Shown: positions 8,999 through 17,700 of the stretch, one piece after another | Layout: the number at the start of each line of letters is the position of its first letter | Numbering within the stretch: the first letter of the stretch is position 1 | Assembly: GCA_020634855.1 (NCBI GenBank) | Contig: JACKAU010000006.1 | Location: 501,889-565,888 of the forward strand | Source: Anaerolineales bacterium | Lineage (GTDB): Bacteria > Chloroflexota > Anaerolineae > 4572-78 > J111 | Reading direction: 5' to 3' | Length of the DNA: 64,000 nucleotides | Program-made: the position numbers and the translations under genes | The notes under the pieces: generated by a model | The model's database searches: none | What the model saw: the letters and a program-made list of their open reading frames with translations, nothing else | What the model was told of the DNA's origin: nothing

Positions 8999-9937
8999 TC
9001 AATTCCGTTTTTGGGTTTGGTGGCTGTAAGTACTCTCGAATATCTTGTCGGCGTTGGCGGCCTCGAAACCGTCGCGGCGATGTTCGCGCCGGATCTGGTC
9101 TTGCGGCAGATGGGCGAATTCCGGCAGCACCCGCCGCTCGGCGAATTCGACATAGGAGCCGGAGATACGGTGCGTCTCCAAGCCGCCCTGCCCATCGGCA
9201 AACTGGGCATCGACCATCTCGGCCACGGTGGAGCTTTGGATTAGGTGGCCGTCATCGCTGACTTTAGCCTTGCCGCCGGAGTCGTTCAGTTTAAAGCCGT
9301 TGGCCTCCAGAAAATCATTGAATTGGGCAATGGTGTTATAGCCGTTGGGCAAGTTATGAACGCTAATGGTGAAATGGTTGAGATAGTAGCGGTTGTAGAT
9401 GACCCAGGCCGCGTATTCGCTCTCCTGGCCGAGGCGCTGATATTCCGACCAAGTCGGTGTGCGCCAGAGGGGCGCGTGCAGAAAGGCATCGACCGCATGG
9501 CCGTCATCGAGGTTCAACGCATCGACCGGGTCCGTCTGGACCTCATCGGTGTAGGCGCGGATGATCCGCTGCGTTTCGGTTGAAAGCTCAGGTACGCGCA
9601 GTTCGCTAATAAAGATGCGGGGATAGTTCGGCTGCGGCGGGGCGTACCAGTAGGCGTTCAATTTTTTGAGGGCGAAGTTGTAGCGGTCGCGCCGTTGATA
9701 GCCGTAGTGTAAAAAAACCTTCTCCAGCGAAGCGATGCCCAAATGCGGCACGCCCATCGTCCGAAAGGCGATGTGGTCATTTTCGATCTCTTCGCCGGAA
9801 CGGATGAGGCCGGCGTCAACCATCGCCCGGATAATGGCGGCCACATCCGGCACGCGCTCTTGATAACGGCGCATCAAGCCGTCCAAAACGATATCGAGTG
9901 TCTCAAGTTGGTGATGGGTTTTTACTAACGATGACAT
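8999..9937 (-). CDS. DUF1338 protein, 2-oxoadipate dioxygenase/decarboxylase (HglS/YdcJ) family
   Basis: 312 residues. The N-terminus carries the family signature NDHIAFRTMG (about 52-61, with the first metal-ligand His and a substrate-contact Arg), followed by a KLNAYWYAPP segment, NHFTISVHNLP and GSYVEFAERRVLP. In Pseudomonas HglS, a relative of vicinal-oxygen-chelate enzymes, two His and one Glu bind Fe(II) and the enzyme turns 2-oxoadipate into 2-hydroxyglutarate in lysine breakdown. The ligand positions appear preserved here, so a similar 2-oxoacid oxygenase activity is likely, but the substrate is inferred. The ATG at 9937 has AGGAGA upstream. No other lysine catabolism gene is nearby; the neighbouring SDR is separated by about 100 bases in the same orientation and may be cotranscribed. 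Confidence 0.82.
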   Translation of the reverse strand: MSSLVKTHHQLETLDIVLDGLMRRYQERVPDVAAIIRAMVDAGLIRSGEEIENDHIAFRTMGVPHLGIASLEKVFLHYGYQRRDRYNFALKKLNAYWYAPPQPNYPRIFISELRVPELSTETQRIIRAYTDEVQTDPVDALNLDDGHAVDAFLHAPLWRTPTWSEYQRLGQESEYAAWVIYNRYYLNHFTISVHNLPNGYNTIAQFNDFLEANGFKLNDSGGKAKVSDDGHLIQSSTVAEMVDAQFADGQGGLETHRISGSYVEFAERRVLPEFAHLPQDQIRREHRRDGFEAANADKIFESTYSHQTQKRN

Positions 9938-9962
9938 GGTTTATCTCCTGTAAACATACCTG

Positions 9963-10016
9963 TCTGGAGCATCAAAGTTTACTTTGATTATGACAAAGCA
10001 AGCTTGGTCGCTCCCA
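9963..10016. repeat. Dispersed hairpin repeat (CTGGAGC...GCTCC family), copy 1
   Basis: TCTGGAGCATCAAAGTTTA at the left and AAGCAAGCTTGGTCGCTCCC at the right frame an imperfect palindrome. A near-identical copy is at 50088-50143 and a shorter one at 21648-21670. It lies between two divergent genes and contains no ORF. Confidence 0.65.
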
Positions 10017-10115
10017 TACTTTTATTTTTGGACTAAACGTCCCTCCCTACTGGGCGTTCAGAGATATATTTATATACTGGCAATATAGGCTCGGAGACGA
10101 CGGAAGTCAAGAGAC

Positions 10116-10160
10116 GAGTTTGTGGAGTTTATGGAGTTTGTGGAGTTTATGGAGCTTGTG
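10116..10160. repeat. Five tandem 9-bp units (GAGTTTGTG/GAGTTTATG)
   Basis: GAGTTTGTG and GAGTTTATG alternate, and the fifth unit is GAGCTTGTG. A low-complexity tract 100 bases upstream of hypA; no function inferred. It creates an open frame that artificially extends hypA upstream. Confidence 0.8.
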
Positions 10161-10218
10161 GAATTTTAGGTTAGTTAAAAGCTTAAGGCGGTCGGCGGTC
10201 TGCCATCGGTGGTCGTAT

Positions 10219-10257
10219 TTAGCTTTCCCGTCTAGGCAAGGGTATAATGCCTTTACA
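10219..10257 (+). promoter_or_regulatory. Promoter of hypAB, probably giving a leaderless mRNA
   Basis: A perfect -10 hexamer TATAAT (10243-10248) ends nine bases before the hypA ATG at 10258, so transcription should begin at or next to the start codon. The -35 is weak (TTAGCT at 10219-10224, spacer 18). No Shine-Dalgarno can fit, consistent with leaderless translation. Confidence 0.6.
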
Positions 10258-10620
10258 ATGCACGAACTGCCTGTCACGCAAGGAATACTATCAGTGGCTT
10301 TGGAGACTGCCGAGCAACATGGCGGCTACCGTATCACGGCGATCAATCTGGTTATCGGCGATTTGACCAGCATCGTCGATGACTCGGTTCAGTTTTATTT
10401 CGACGCGCTGAGCGAAGGTACACCGGCGGCAGGGGCCAAACTCAATTTCCGACGTGAAGCAGCAGCAGCCAAATGCCTAGAATGTGGGCATGAATATCCG
10501 ATTACCCCGCCGCTCGATCCGTTTTGCCCGCAATGTGACAGTGCGTTTTTGCAGATCAGCGGCGGCAAAGAATTTTTTATAGAAAGCATCGAGGTGGATG
10601 ATGAAGATACCCGTGGTTAA
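10258..10620 (+). CDS. hypA: Hydrogenase nickel incorporation protein HypA
   Basis: 120 residues, the usual length for HypA, which passes nickel to NiFe-hydrogenase precursors together with HypB. The protein starts MHELPVTQ, supplying the His2 nickel ligand typical of the family (MHE). The structural zinc site is seen as CLEC and, after a 12-residue loop, CPQC. The frame is open further upstream only because of a tandem repeat; MHE fixes the true start. It overlaps hypB by 23 bases, which suggests translational coupling. No hydrogenase structural gene is inside the window, so the client enzyme is elsewhere, or HypAB serves another nickel enzyme such as urease. Confidence 0.93.
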   Translation: MHELPVTQGILSVALETAEQHGGYRITAINLVIGDLTSIVDDSVQFYFDALSEGTPAAGAKLNFRREAAAAKCLECGHEYPITPPLDPFCPQCDSAFLQISGGKEFFIESIEVDDEDTRG

Positions 10621-11263
10621 ACAGATTTTAACCGGCAACGACCAAATCGCGGCCGAAAACGCACAAACCTTTCGCGAGAATGGTGTTTTCGCCCTCAACC
10701 TGATGGCCGCGCCGGGCGCGGGGAAAACCACCTTTATCCTGGCAACCATCGACCGGCTACCGGCCGATATCCGGCCCGCCGTTATCGAGGGCGATCTGGC
10801 CTCGACAATTGACGCCGATACCATTTCACAACGGGGTGTGCCGGTTATCCAGATCAATACCGGCGGCGGTTGTCATCTCGACGCGCCGATGGTCCGCAAC
10901 TCGCTACCTCATTTCGCGCTGAGCGATATCGATCTGCTCTTTATTGAAAACGTGGGCAATCTGGTTTGTCCCTCTAATTTTAAACTCGGCTCGGCCCTGT
11001 CGATCGTCGTTTCCAGCACGGCCGAAGGCCACGACAAACCGTATAAATATCCCGGCATCTTCGCCACCGCCGATGTCGTTATCCTGACCAAGGCCGATAT
11101 TCTGGAGGTCTTTGAGTTCGATCTGGAATTTTTTAAACGGGGATTAAAAGCGGTCAATCAAGACGCACCGCTGTTTGTGGTATCCGGTCGGACCGGAGCC
11201 GGAGTCGAAAGCTGGGTGGCCTGGCTGCTGGATCAGCGGCGTGGATATACCGCAGCCACATAA
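10598..11263 (+). CDS. hypB: Hydrogenase nickel GTPase HypB
   Basis: 221 residues. GTPase of the SIMIBI class that drives nickel insertion. Motifs: P-loop in NLMAAPGAGKTTFIL, EGDLAST, the family signature INTGGGCHLDAPMV with the metal-binding Cys-His, LLFIENVGNLVCPSNF (Walker B and the NLVCP hallmark), and LTKADI for guanine recognition. The N-terminal CxxCGC nickel site and His-rich stretch found in some HypB proteins are absent, so only the metal site at the G domain remains. Start ATG 10598 lies within hypA, and GGTGGATG upstream can act as a weak ribosome site. Confidence 0.93.
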   Translation: MMKIPVVKQILTGNDQIAAENAQTFRENGVFALNLMAAPGAGKTTFILATIDRLPADIRPAVIEGDLASTIDADTISQRGVPVIQINTGGGCHLDAPMVRNSLPHFALSDIDLLFIENVGNLVCPSNFKLGSALSIVVSSTAEGHDKPYKYPGIFATADVVILTKADILEVFEFDLEFFKRGLKAVNQDAPLFVVSGRTGAGVESWVAWLLDQRRGYTAAT

Positions 11264-11374
11264 GTGAATTTGGTCAACGCCTTAATTGAGCACAAGGCGA
11301 ACAATAAGTCTACCACAAAATCAAGCGGCATTGAGGCCCCAATCCGCAATGCGGCCAACTGCAAGGAGGACATT

Positions 11375-11815
11375 TTGCAAACCGTAGCCCAAACCTTACA
11401 GGAACATCCCTTTCTCAGCCATATTAAGCCTGAGTACCTTCAATATTATGAAGAATGCGCTTCGATAGCGGCCTTCAAATCCGGCGATTACTTAGTCAAA
11501 GAAAAAGGGCCTGCCGATGACTTCTTCTTGATCCGGTCCGGCCGCGTAGCCTTGGACACCTTTATTGCCGGACGAGGACCAACCAATATCCAATACCTCA
11601 CCGATGGCGAGGTATTAGGCTGGTCGTGGCTGGTTGAACCCCATGTATGGCACTTTAACGCCCTGGCTGTCACCCCCACGGAAACGATTCATCTAAACGG
11701 CAGCCGTCTCAAAGAACTGGCCGAGCAAGACTGCGGCTTTGGTTACGACCTGATGAAGCGCATGGTCAATGTGGTCGGCTCGCGGCTGAGAATGACCATG
11801 TTACAATTAAAGTAG
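11375..11815 (+). CDS. Single-domain cyclic-nucleotide-binding protein in the hyp operon
   Basis: 146 residues with the CRP-type effector fold: an N-terminal helix (TLQEHPFLSHIKPEYLQYYEECA), FKSGDYLVKEKGPADDFFLIRSGRVAL, and a short C-terminal helical end. There is no helix-turn-helix, so it is not a full CRP/FNR activator. The phosphate-binding cassette is poorly conserved (TDGEVLGWSWLVEP lacks the usual Arg-Ala), so cAMP binding is doubtful. The start is chosen at TTG 11375 because AAGGAGG lies six bases upstream; an in-frame GTG at 11264, directly after hypB, is possible but has no ribosome site. Similar small proteins occur in operons of group 3 NiFe hydrogenases, so a role with hydrogenase is inferred. 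Confidence 0.78.
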   Translation: MQTVAQTLQEHPFLSHIKPEYLQYYEECASIAAFKSGDYLVKEKGPADDFFLIRSGRVALDTFIAGRGPTNIQYLTDGEVLGWSWLVEPHVWHFNALAVTPTETIHLNGSRLKELAEQDCGFGYDLMKRMVNVVGSRLRMTMLQLK

Positions 11816-11952
11816 GGGCACGGCGCAATGCCCAACTGAAATTCACTACAATCGAGGGGGTGAATGACGCTGTTGCACACAGGTAACCGGCGCTGGGTCA
11901 TCTGACTAGGTGTCTCAACCACCCAAAAACTGGCTACTGATCTAGGGAGTAA

Positions 11953-11990
11953 ACTCTCCAAATGCCCGATGCGTTTGGAGAGTATTTGTT
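11953..11990 (+). terminator. Terminator after the hyp operon
   Basis: A perfect 10-bp stem, ACTCTCCAAA (11953-11962) and its complement (11974-11983), with an 11-base loop, followed by ATTTGTTTT. It lies 140 bases after the cNMP-binding gene. The rest of the 347-bp gap up to uspA shows nothing else I can support. Confidence 0.65.
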
Positions 11991-12162
11991 TTAAAGTGAT
12001 AGAAGGTAATGTACTATGAATATTCAGTTGACCGCAATGCCCCCCCTTCGCCAAGTTCAGGACGCAGCTTCGGTACCATTGCGCCTGCTCAGGAAACTGT
12101 GGTCTACTGAACATTAATTAAATTTTGCGACTCGAAGAAGAGATACGCACATAAGGAGACCA

Positions 12163-12639
12163 ATGATGGCTAAAAATTACCGACACATTCTCGTGCCGCT
12201 GGACGGCTCAAAGCTGGCTGAGTTGGCCCTGGCTGATGCCTGCCAATTGGCCGAACTTAATCAGGCCAAAATAACGCTGCTTCATGTGGCCTCCCCTATC
12301 GAGGAAGTGATTGGCGCCGGCACCGATCACCCGATATTTATCGACCAGCAGTGGGAGACGGAGCGGATTAAGACCCTGAAATATTTGAGCGGGTTAATCA
12401 CTAAATTACCGCGAGCAATCGAAGTTCACCCCGAAGTTGAAATGGGGGCGGCAGCCGAAACCATTCTAGACTACGCCAACCGGCATAATGTCGATTTAAT
12501 TGTCATGGCCACTCACGGCCGTACCGGATTACAGCGTCTAATTTACGGTAGCGTCGCCGAGGCGGTTCTGCACGAAACGCATGTACCTATCCTGATGGTG
12601 CGCGCCCACTCTCATTCTGTACCGTCGGTTGCTGTTTAA
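12163..12639 (+). CDS. Universal stress protein, UspA family
   Basis: 158 residues, single Usp domain. It begins RHILVPLDGSKLAELAL with the Asp of the nucleotide site, and ends MATHGRTGLQRLIYGSVAE followed by VPILMVR. This matches the ATP-binding signature G-2x-G-9x-G-(S/T) except that its first Gly is Ala, which is common in ATP-binding members. The start ATG 12163 has AAGGAG upstream; a second ATG follows directly. A strong terminator follows the gene, so it is probably a one-gene transcript. Usp proteins help survival under starvation and energy stress; the specific role is not shown. Confidence 0.93.
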   Translation: MMAKNYRHILVPLDGSKLAELALADACQLAELNQAKITLLHVASPIEEVIGAGTDHPIFIDQQWETERIKTLKYLSGLITKLPRAIEVHPEVEMGAAAETILDYANRHNVDLIVMATHGRTGLQRLIYGSVAEAVLHETHVPILMVRAHSHSVPSVAV

Positions 12640-12656
12640 ATTTACAACAATAGAAC

Positions 12657-12689
12657 AAAGCCCCATCCGATAATCGGATGGGGCTTTTT
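12657..12689. terminator. Strong bidirectional terminator between uspA and GH13 gene
   Basis: AAAGCCCCATCCGA (12657-12670) pairs perfectly with TCGGATGGGGCTTT over 14 bp across a 3-base loop, then TTTTT. The A-run at the other side also serves the convergent minus-strand amylase gene. Confidence 0.92.
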
Positions 12690-12693
12690 GTGT

Positions 12694-14160
12694 TTAATCG
12701 GCAGCGCTCACCAGAACTAGCGCTTCACGAGCCGGTACGGTCACGTCCAGCCGCTCACCCTCAAGCCGATACGAAACATCATCGACGGCCGGCCACACTT
12801 GAGACAGCGAGGCGGTTTCTGCGTCCGGCACGTGGATCGACATCTGCCGAGGCGCTGTGGCCGTATTGAAAATAACCACGGCCAATTGATCGTTAAGCTG
12901 GCGGCGGAAGGCATACGTCTCACCCTCGGTGTGCAGCGTCTCGAATGACCCAGTTCGCAGCACCGGATTGCGATGGCGCAAGCGGGTCGCCTGTCGGTAG
13001 AAATTTAGTAGCTCATGATCCCAGCGTGATTCGTCGTCCCAGGGAAAGGCCTCCCGGCAGTAAGGGTCGTCAGCCCCGGTCATGCCAATTTCATCGCCGT
13101 AATAAATACATGGCGCGCCCGGAATGGTCATCATAAACAGTACGCACAACCGCAGCGCACTTTTATCATCGCCGGCTACCCACAACGCGCGGGCCATATC
13201 GTGACTATCGAGCATATTGAGTTGAGCAAAATTGATTTCCGAATTATACAGTCCAAACATCCGGTCGATCTTATGGGCAAACCGATCCGCCGCCAGCGGG
13301 GCCAACTCAATATGAGTCTTTTTGTAATCGCGCACCGTCTTGGCCGCGAAAAAGCTGTACATCGGCCCGGTGACCACATAGTTCATCACCGCGTCGTACA
13401 TGTCACCCTGAAGCCAGCGCTCGGCCGGACGCCAAATTTCGCCGCAGATATAGGCTTCCGGGTTGACGCCTTTGACCACCCGCCGAAACTCGCGCCAAAA
13501 CTCATCATCGTCGATCTCCGCCGGCACATCGAGCCGCCAGCCGTCGATGCCAAACTCCAGCCAATAACGAGCCACATCAAAAATATAGGCCTGCACCGCC
13601 GGATTATCGGTGTTGAGCTTCGGCAGCGCCGGTAAATCCCACCAGGCCGAATAGTTATGATTTTCTTTTTTGTTTTTGGGGTAAGGTTGCAGCGGCCAAT
13701 CGTGGATGATGAACCAATCGATATAGGGCGAGTCCGCCCCGTTTTCTAAAATATGGTGAAACGGCCAAAACCCTCGGCTGGCGTGATTGAAAACGCCGTC
13801 CAGCACCACCCGCATATTGCGCCGGTGCGCCGCGTCGAGCAGGTCGCGCAGCGCCGCGTCGCCGCCCAGCAGCGGATCGACCTGAAAATAATCGAAGGTG
13901 TGATAGCGATGGTTCGATGCCGAAGAAAAAATGGGGTTGAGATAAATGGCGGAGACACCTAACTCCTGGATGTAGTCCAACTTATCCACAATACCACGCA
14001 AGTCTCCCCCCTGAAAGCCTTGCTCCTCCGGCGGGCTGCCCCACGGCTTAAACTTTACGTTAGGTGGATGTTGCGTGCGCGGGCTGCGCGCAAAGCGATC
14101 CGGAAAGATTTGATAGAAAACGGCGTGTTTAACCCATTCGGGTGTTTTTATCTGTTCCAT
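12694..14160 (-). CDS. GH13 alpha-glycosidase (neopullulanase/cyclomaltodextrinase-like)
   Basis: 488 residues. TIM-barrel alpha-amylase family enzyme acting on alpha-1,4/1,6 glucans. The conserved regions are visible in order: DGVFNHASRGF (region I), GIDGWRLDVPAE with the nucleophile Asp near 210, CGEIW with the acid/base Glu near 240, and NMLDSHD with the third Asp near 318. The start MEQIKTPEWVKHAVFYQIFPDRFARS and the QGGDLRGI and PIFSSASNHRYHT segments are typical of the neopullulanase/maltogenic amylase group, but the N-terminal CBM34 domain is missing. There is no signal peptide, so it likely acts inside the cell on imported dextrins. Convergent with uspA. Its upstream region contains the 42-bp palindromic array. 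Confidence 0.92.
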   Translation of the reverse strand: MEQIKTPEWVKHAVFYQIFPDRFARSPRTQHPPNVKFKPWGSPPEEQGFQGGDLRGIVDKLDYIQELGVSAIYLNPIFSSASNHRYHTFDYFQVDPLLGGDAALRDLLDAAHRRNMRVVLDGVFNHASRGFWPFHHILENGADSPYIDWFIIHDWPLQPYPKNKKENHNYSAWWDLPALPKLNTDNPAVQAYIFDVARYWLEFGIDGWRLDVPAEIDDDEFWREFRRVVKGVNPEAYICGEIWRPAERWLQGDMYDAVMNYVVTGPMYSFFAAKTVRDYKKTHIELAPLAADRFAHKIDRMFGLYNSEINFAQLNMLDSHDMARALWVAGDDKSALRLCVLFMMTIPGAPCIYYGDEIGMTGADDPYCREAFPWDDESRWDHELLNFYRQATRLRHRNPVLRTGSFETLHTEGETYAFRRQLNDQLAVVIFNTATAPRQMSIHVPDAETASLSQVWPAVDDVSYRLEGERLDVTVPAREALVLVSAAD

Positions 14161-14312
14161 AATGTTGAAATACTCCTTCCCTACGGTTTATTCGGGAGCG
14201 TTTAGAACCACAGCGCCCTCTAAATTAAGCCTAGTCGGCCAGCCGTAATTAGTCAACTCAATGTCATTAAGTTAGTATCATAGAGTCGCGCCTTTAGCCG
14301 ACCAAATAGCGA

Positions 14313-14730
14313 CCCCTTCCATACTCAGACACACATGATCACGTGCGTGATCAGACCTTTCCATGCTCAGACACAACCGATCACGCGTGTGATCGAACCT
14401 TTCCATGCTCGGACACAACCGATCACGCGTGTGATCGAACCTTTCCATGCTCGGACACAACCGATCACGCGTGTGATCGAACCTTTCCATGCTCCGGACA
14501 CAACCGATCACGCGTGTGATCGAACCTTTCCATGTTCGGACACAACCGATCACGCGTGTGATCGAACCTTTCCATTTCGGACACAACCGATCACGCGTGA
14601 TCGAACCTTTCCATGCTCAGACACAACCGATCACGCGTGTGATCGAACCTTTCCATGTTTCGGACACAACCGATCACGCGTGTGATCGAACCTTTCCATG
14701 CTCGGACACAACCGATCACGCGTGTGATCG
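14313..14730. repeat. Ten-copy 42-bp tandem array with palindromic GATCAC-N4-GTGATC
   Basis: Units start at 14337, 14379, 14421, 14463, 14506, 14548, 14589, 14629, 14672 and 14714. Eight of the ten carry GATCACGCGTGTGATC; the first reads GATCACGTGCGTGATC and the seventh is two bases shorter (a perfect 14-bp palindrome). The linker TCGAACCTTTCCATGCTCGG-like part plus ACACAACC is also conserved. A degenerate linker precedes the first unit (14313-14336). Steps are 40-43 bp, mostly 42, i.e. four helical turns, so all palindromes face the same side. Because 42 is divisible by 3, both strands show long false ORFs. The array lies between the divergent GH13 and SARP genes. It could be a protein-binding array or a simple VNTR. 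Confidence 0.92.
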
Positions 14731-14763
14731 GACATTGTAAGCCTTTGACCCCTCCCGTCACTT

Positions 14764-14793
14764 TTGGATGATTCAAATCAGGCATGGTATTAT
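14764..14793 (+). promoter_or_regulatory. Promoter of the second SARP regulator, probably leaderless
   Basis: A -35 TTGGAT (14764-14769) and a -10 TATTAT (14788-14793) are 18 bp apart. The predicted +1 falls at the ATG at 14800, so the mRNA probably has no leader. This favours the ATG over the upstream TTG at 14764, which would itself be the -35 box. Confidence 0.55.
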
Positions 14794-14799
14794 CCCTTC

Positions 14800-17700
14800 A
14801 TGGTTAAAGAGCCGTTAAAAGTGCGTCAAAAGTTCGAAACGCCGGCCCCAGTTTCCCTGTCGCTGCTGGGTGTACCTCGTTTGACGGTGGCCGCGCAGCC
14901 GGTGCGGCTGGCCTACGCCAAGGCCGAGGCGCTGCTCTACTACTTGGCCGTCACCGGTCAGGTTCACAGCCGGGCGGCGCTGGCGGCCTTACTGTGGAGT
15001 CAAAGCACCGAGGCCCAGGCCCGTAACAGCCTGCGGAATGCCATCTACACCATCCGGCGCGGGCTGAAGCCGCTCGATCCGCTCATCATCGAGCGCGACA
15101 CCATCGGTCTCGACAGCGCAGTGGTGCAGATCGACCTACCTCACTTTCGAACGGCCATCGAGCAGCCGACTCAGCCGAATGACACCTTGGTGGCGGCATT
15201 GGCCTTGTGGCGAGGGCTGTTTTTGGACGGACTCCAACTGCCCAATACGCCCGATTTTGACGAGTGGGTGGCCGATCAGCGCCGCCAACTGGAAGCCTTA
15301 TACCGCCAAGGGTTGTTCACGTTGGCTCGCCATTACATCGCCGGCCATCACCTGACCGAGGCCCGCCAAACGCTCGAAAAGCTGCTCAGCTTCGATCCCC
15401 TGCACGAGGCCGGCCACCAGCAGATGATGCGCCTCTACGTCCAAACCGGCCATCGCGCGGCGGCGCTGCGCCAATATGAAATCTTACGCACCCGCCTGGT
15501 CGAAGAGTTGGGCGTTGACCCCGACCCGGCCACCCAGACCCTCCATCTGGAAATTCTCCAGGCCGGCGACGCGCCGCCGGCGGCTATGCCTGTGGTTGAG
15601 CCGTCGCCCCCCCAAGGGTTGTACCCGTTTGTAGGCCGCGAGCCCGAAATGGCGGCGCTCGCTCAGCTTCACCAGGCCCTATTGCCCAACGGCCCGGCCC
15701 GGCTGGTTATGATCGAGGGCGAACCGGGCATCGGCAAAACGCGACTGGTCAAAGAGTGGCTGGTCACACTCTCTCAAACCACAGTTTTAACCACCCGCTG
15801 CTTTGAAGCCGATCAGACCATTCCCTTCCAACCTTGGATCGATCTGATCCGGCTCACGCTCAAACAACTGCCGCCGGCGCAGCTCAACCTACCTGACGTC
15901 TGGTTAACCGAGCTGGCCCACCTGGCGCCGGAAATCCGTCTCCGGCGGCCCGACCTGGAACTGGCCCCAACGGCCGATCCGGAACTGGCCCGAGGGCGTA
16001 TCGTCCAGGCCATTTATCATTGGCTTGAAGCCTTATGTCGTCACCAGCCTGTGTGTCTCTTCATCGACGATTGGCAGTGGCTCGACCAGGCCAGCCTGAC
16101 CGTATTACGGTACATTTTACAGCCCCAACAAAGCCGTCAGTTGCCGCTGTTGATGGTGGGCACACAGTTGGTCACCCACAGCCTACCCGGCTGGCTACCG
16201 TTCAAAACCTTGTTGGAGCGGGAGCATATCTTGCACCACATCACCCTGGATCGCCTGCCGTCTGCCGCCGTAGTGGCGCTGGCCCAATCGATTACGCTCA
16301 GCCGGTCGATGCCGCTGGAAGCCTTTGTCAAACGCCTGCTGACCGAAACCGAAGGCAATCCCCTCTTCATCACCGAATTTCTGCAAATGCTCGGCCGCCA
16401 TCTACCCACCGATGACGATTGGCCTGTACCTCAAACCGTCCAGATGGTCATCCAAAACCGACTGGGGCAGTTGAGCCAACCTACCACCCAAGTCCTGGCC
16501 GCAGCGGCGGTCATCGGCCGCGTTTTCACCGACGGCCTACTGCGCCAAATTAGCGACCTACCACCGGAGGCAATTTTGCAGGTACTCGATGAAGCATTGG
16601 CCGCCAATCTTATCGCCGAACATGAACAAACCTATGACTTCACCCACGACAAAATTAGAACCGTTTTACTTGACAGCCTGACCCGCAGCCGCCGCCGCCA
16701 TCTCCATTTGCAAATTGCCGCCGCGCTGGAAGCTACGCTGTCGAACGATTTTGGCCTGCTCTGCCACCACTTCGAAATGGGCGGCGATTATCCCCGCGCC
16801 CGTAACTACGGCCTGCGCGCCGCCCGTCAGGCGGTTGAACTGTACGCCGACGAAGACGCTCTACGTTGGTATGACCGCGTCGAGTCGCTGCCGGGGACGG
16901 CCGACTCGGAACTGTCGCCCGAAGCCATTCCCAAGGTGACGCCGTTTCAACAAGTTCACGTCTCCCCGGCGCTACCGCTCGATGTGCCGGGGCTGATTGA
17001 CCGCCAGCGCGGCCTGATCCGGCAGCGCATCGGCCAATATCGCGAAGCCGAGCAAACCTTTCGCGCCGCCCTGGCTCGAGCCGAGTCGCGGAGACGATTG
17101 GACGAGCAAGCCGCCATTCACAACCTGCTCAGCTTTCTAGCCTACCTACGCAGCGATTACGACGGTGTTGGAGCGCACGCCCAAAAAGCGCTCGATCTGG
17201 CGACGGAGGCCGGTGAGGCTGCCCTGCGCGCTCCCGGTTTGCGTCACTTGGGCATCGCCGTCTACCGCACCGCCGACTACGACCACGCCCGCGCGCTGTA
17301 CGACGAAGCGCTGCTGGCTTATCATCAGGCCGGGGACCGGTTGGGTGTGGCCGGCGTCTACAACAACATCGGCTTTGTGCTGCGTACTCAGGCTTACTAC
17401 CAGGAAGCCATCGAGGCCTTTCAAGCCGCCCTGACCATCTATGAAGCACTCGGTCAGGTCGAAGGCATCGCCCTAATCTACTCCAACATCGGCCGGACCT
17501 ACGCCTTCAGCGGCGACCTGGCCCAGGCCCAGACATTCTTGGAACGGGGCCTAACCCTCAGCACCAACTCCCATACCGATTGGATTACCGTCAAAATCCA
17601 TCGGACAATGGGCAACGTCCTGGCCCAAAGCCGCCAGTGGTCACCGGCCCTAACCCATGCCCGGCAGGCCCACAAGCTAGCCACTGCGCTCGGCAGCGAT

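Noticed and set aside
14313..14730. CRISPR array
   Set aside because: The linkers between palindromes are themselves conserved, so there are no unique spacers, and no cas gene is near.
14278..14785. Several 64-116 residue ORFs on both strands over the 42-bp array
   Set aside because: They are generated by a 42-base period divisible by three; the peptide simply repeats 14 residues with no start signal.
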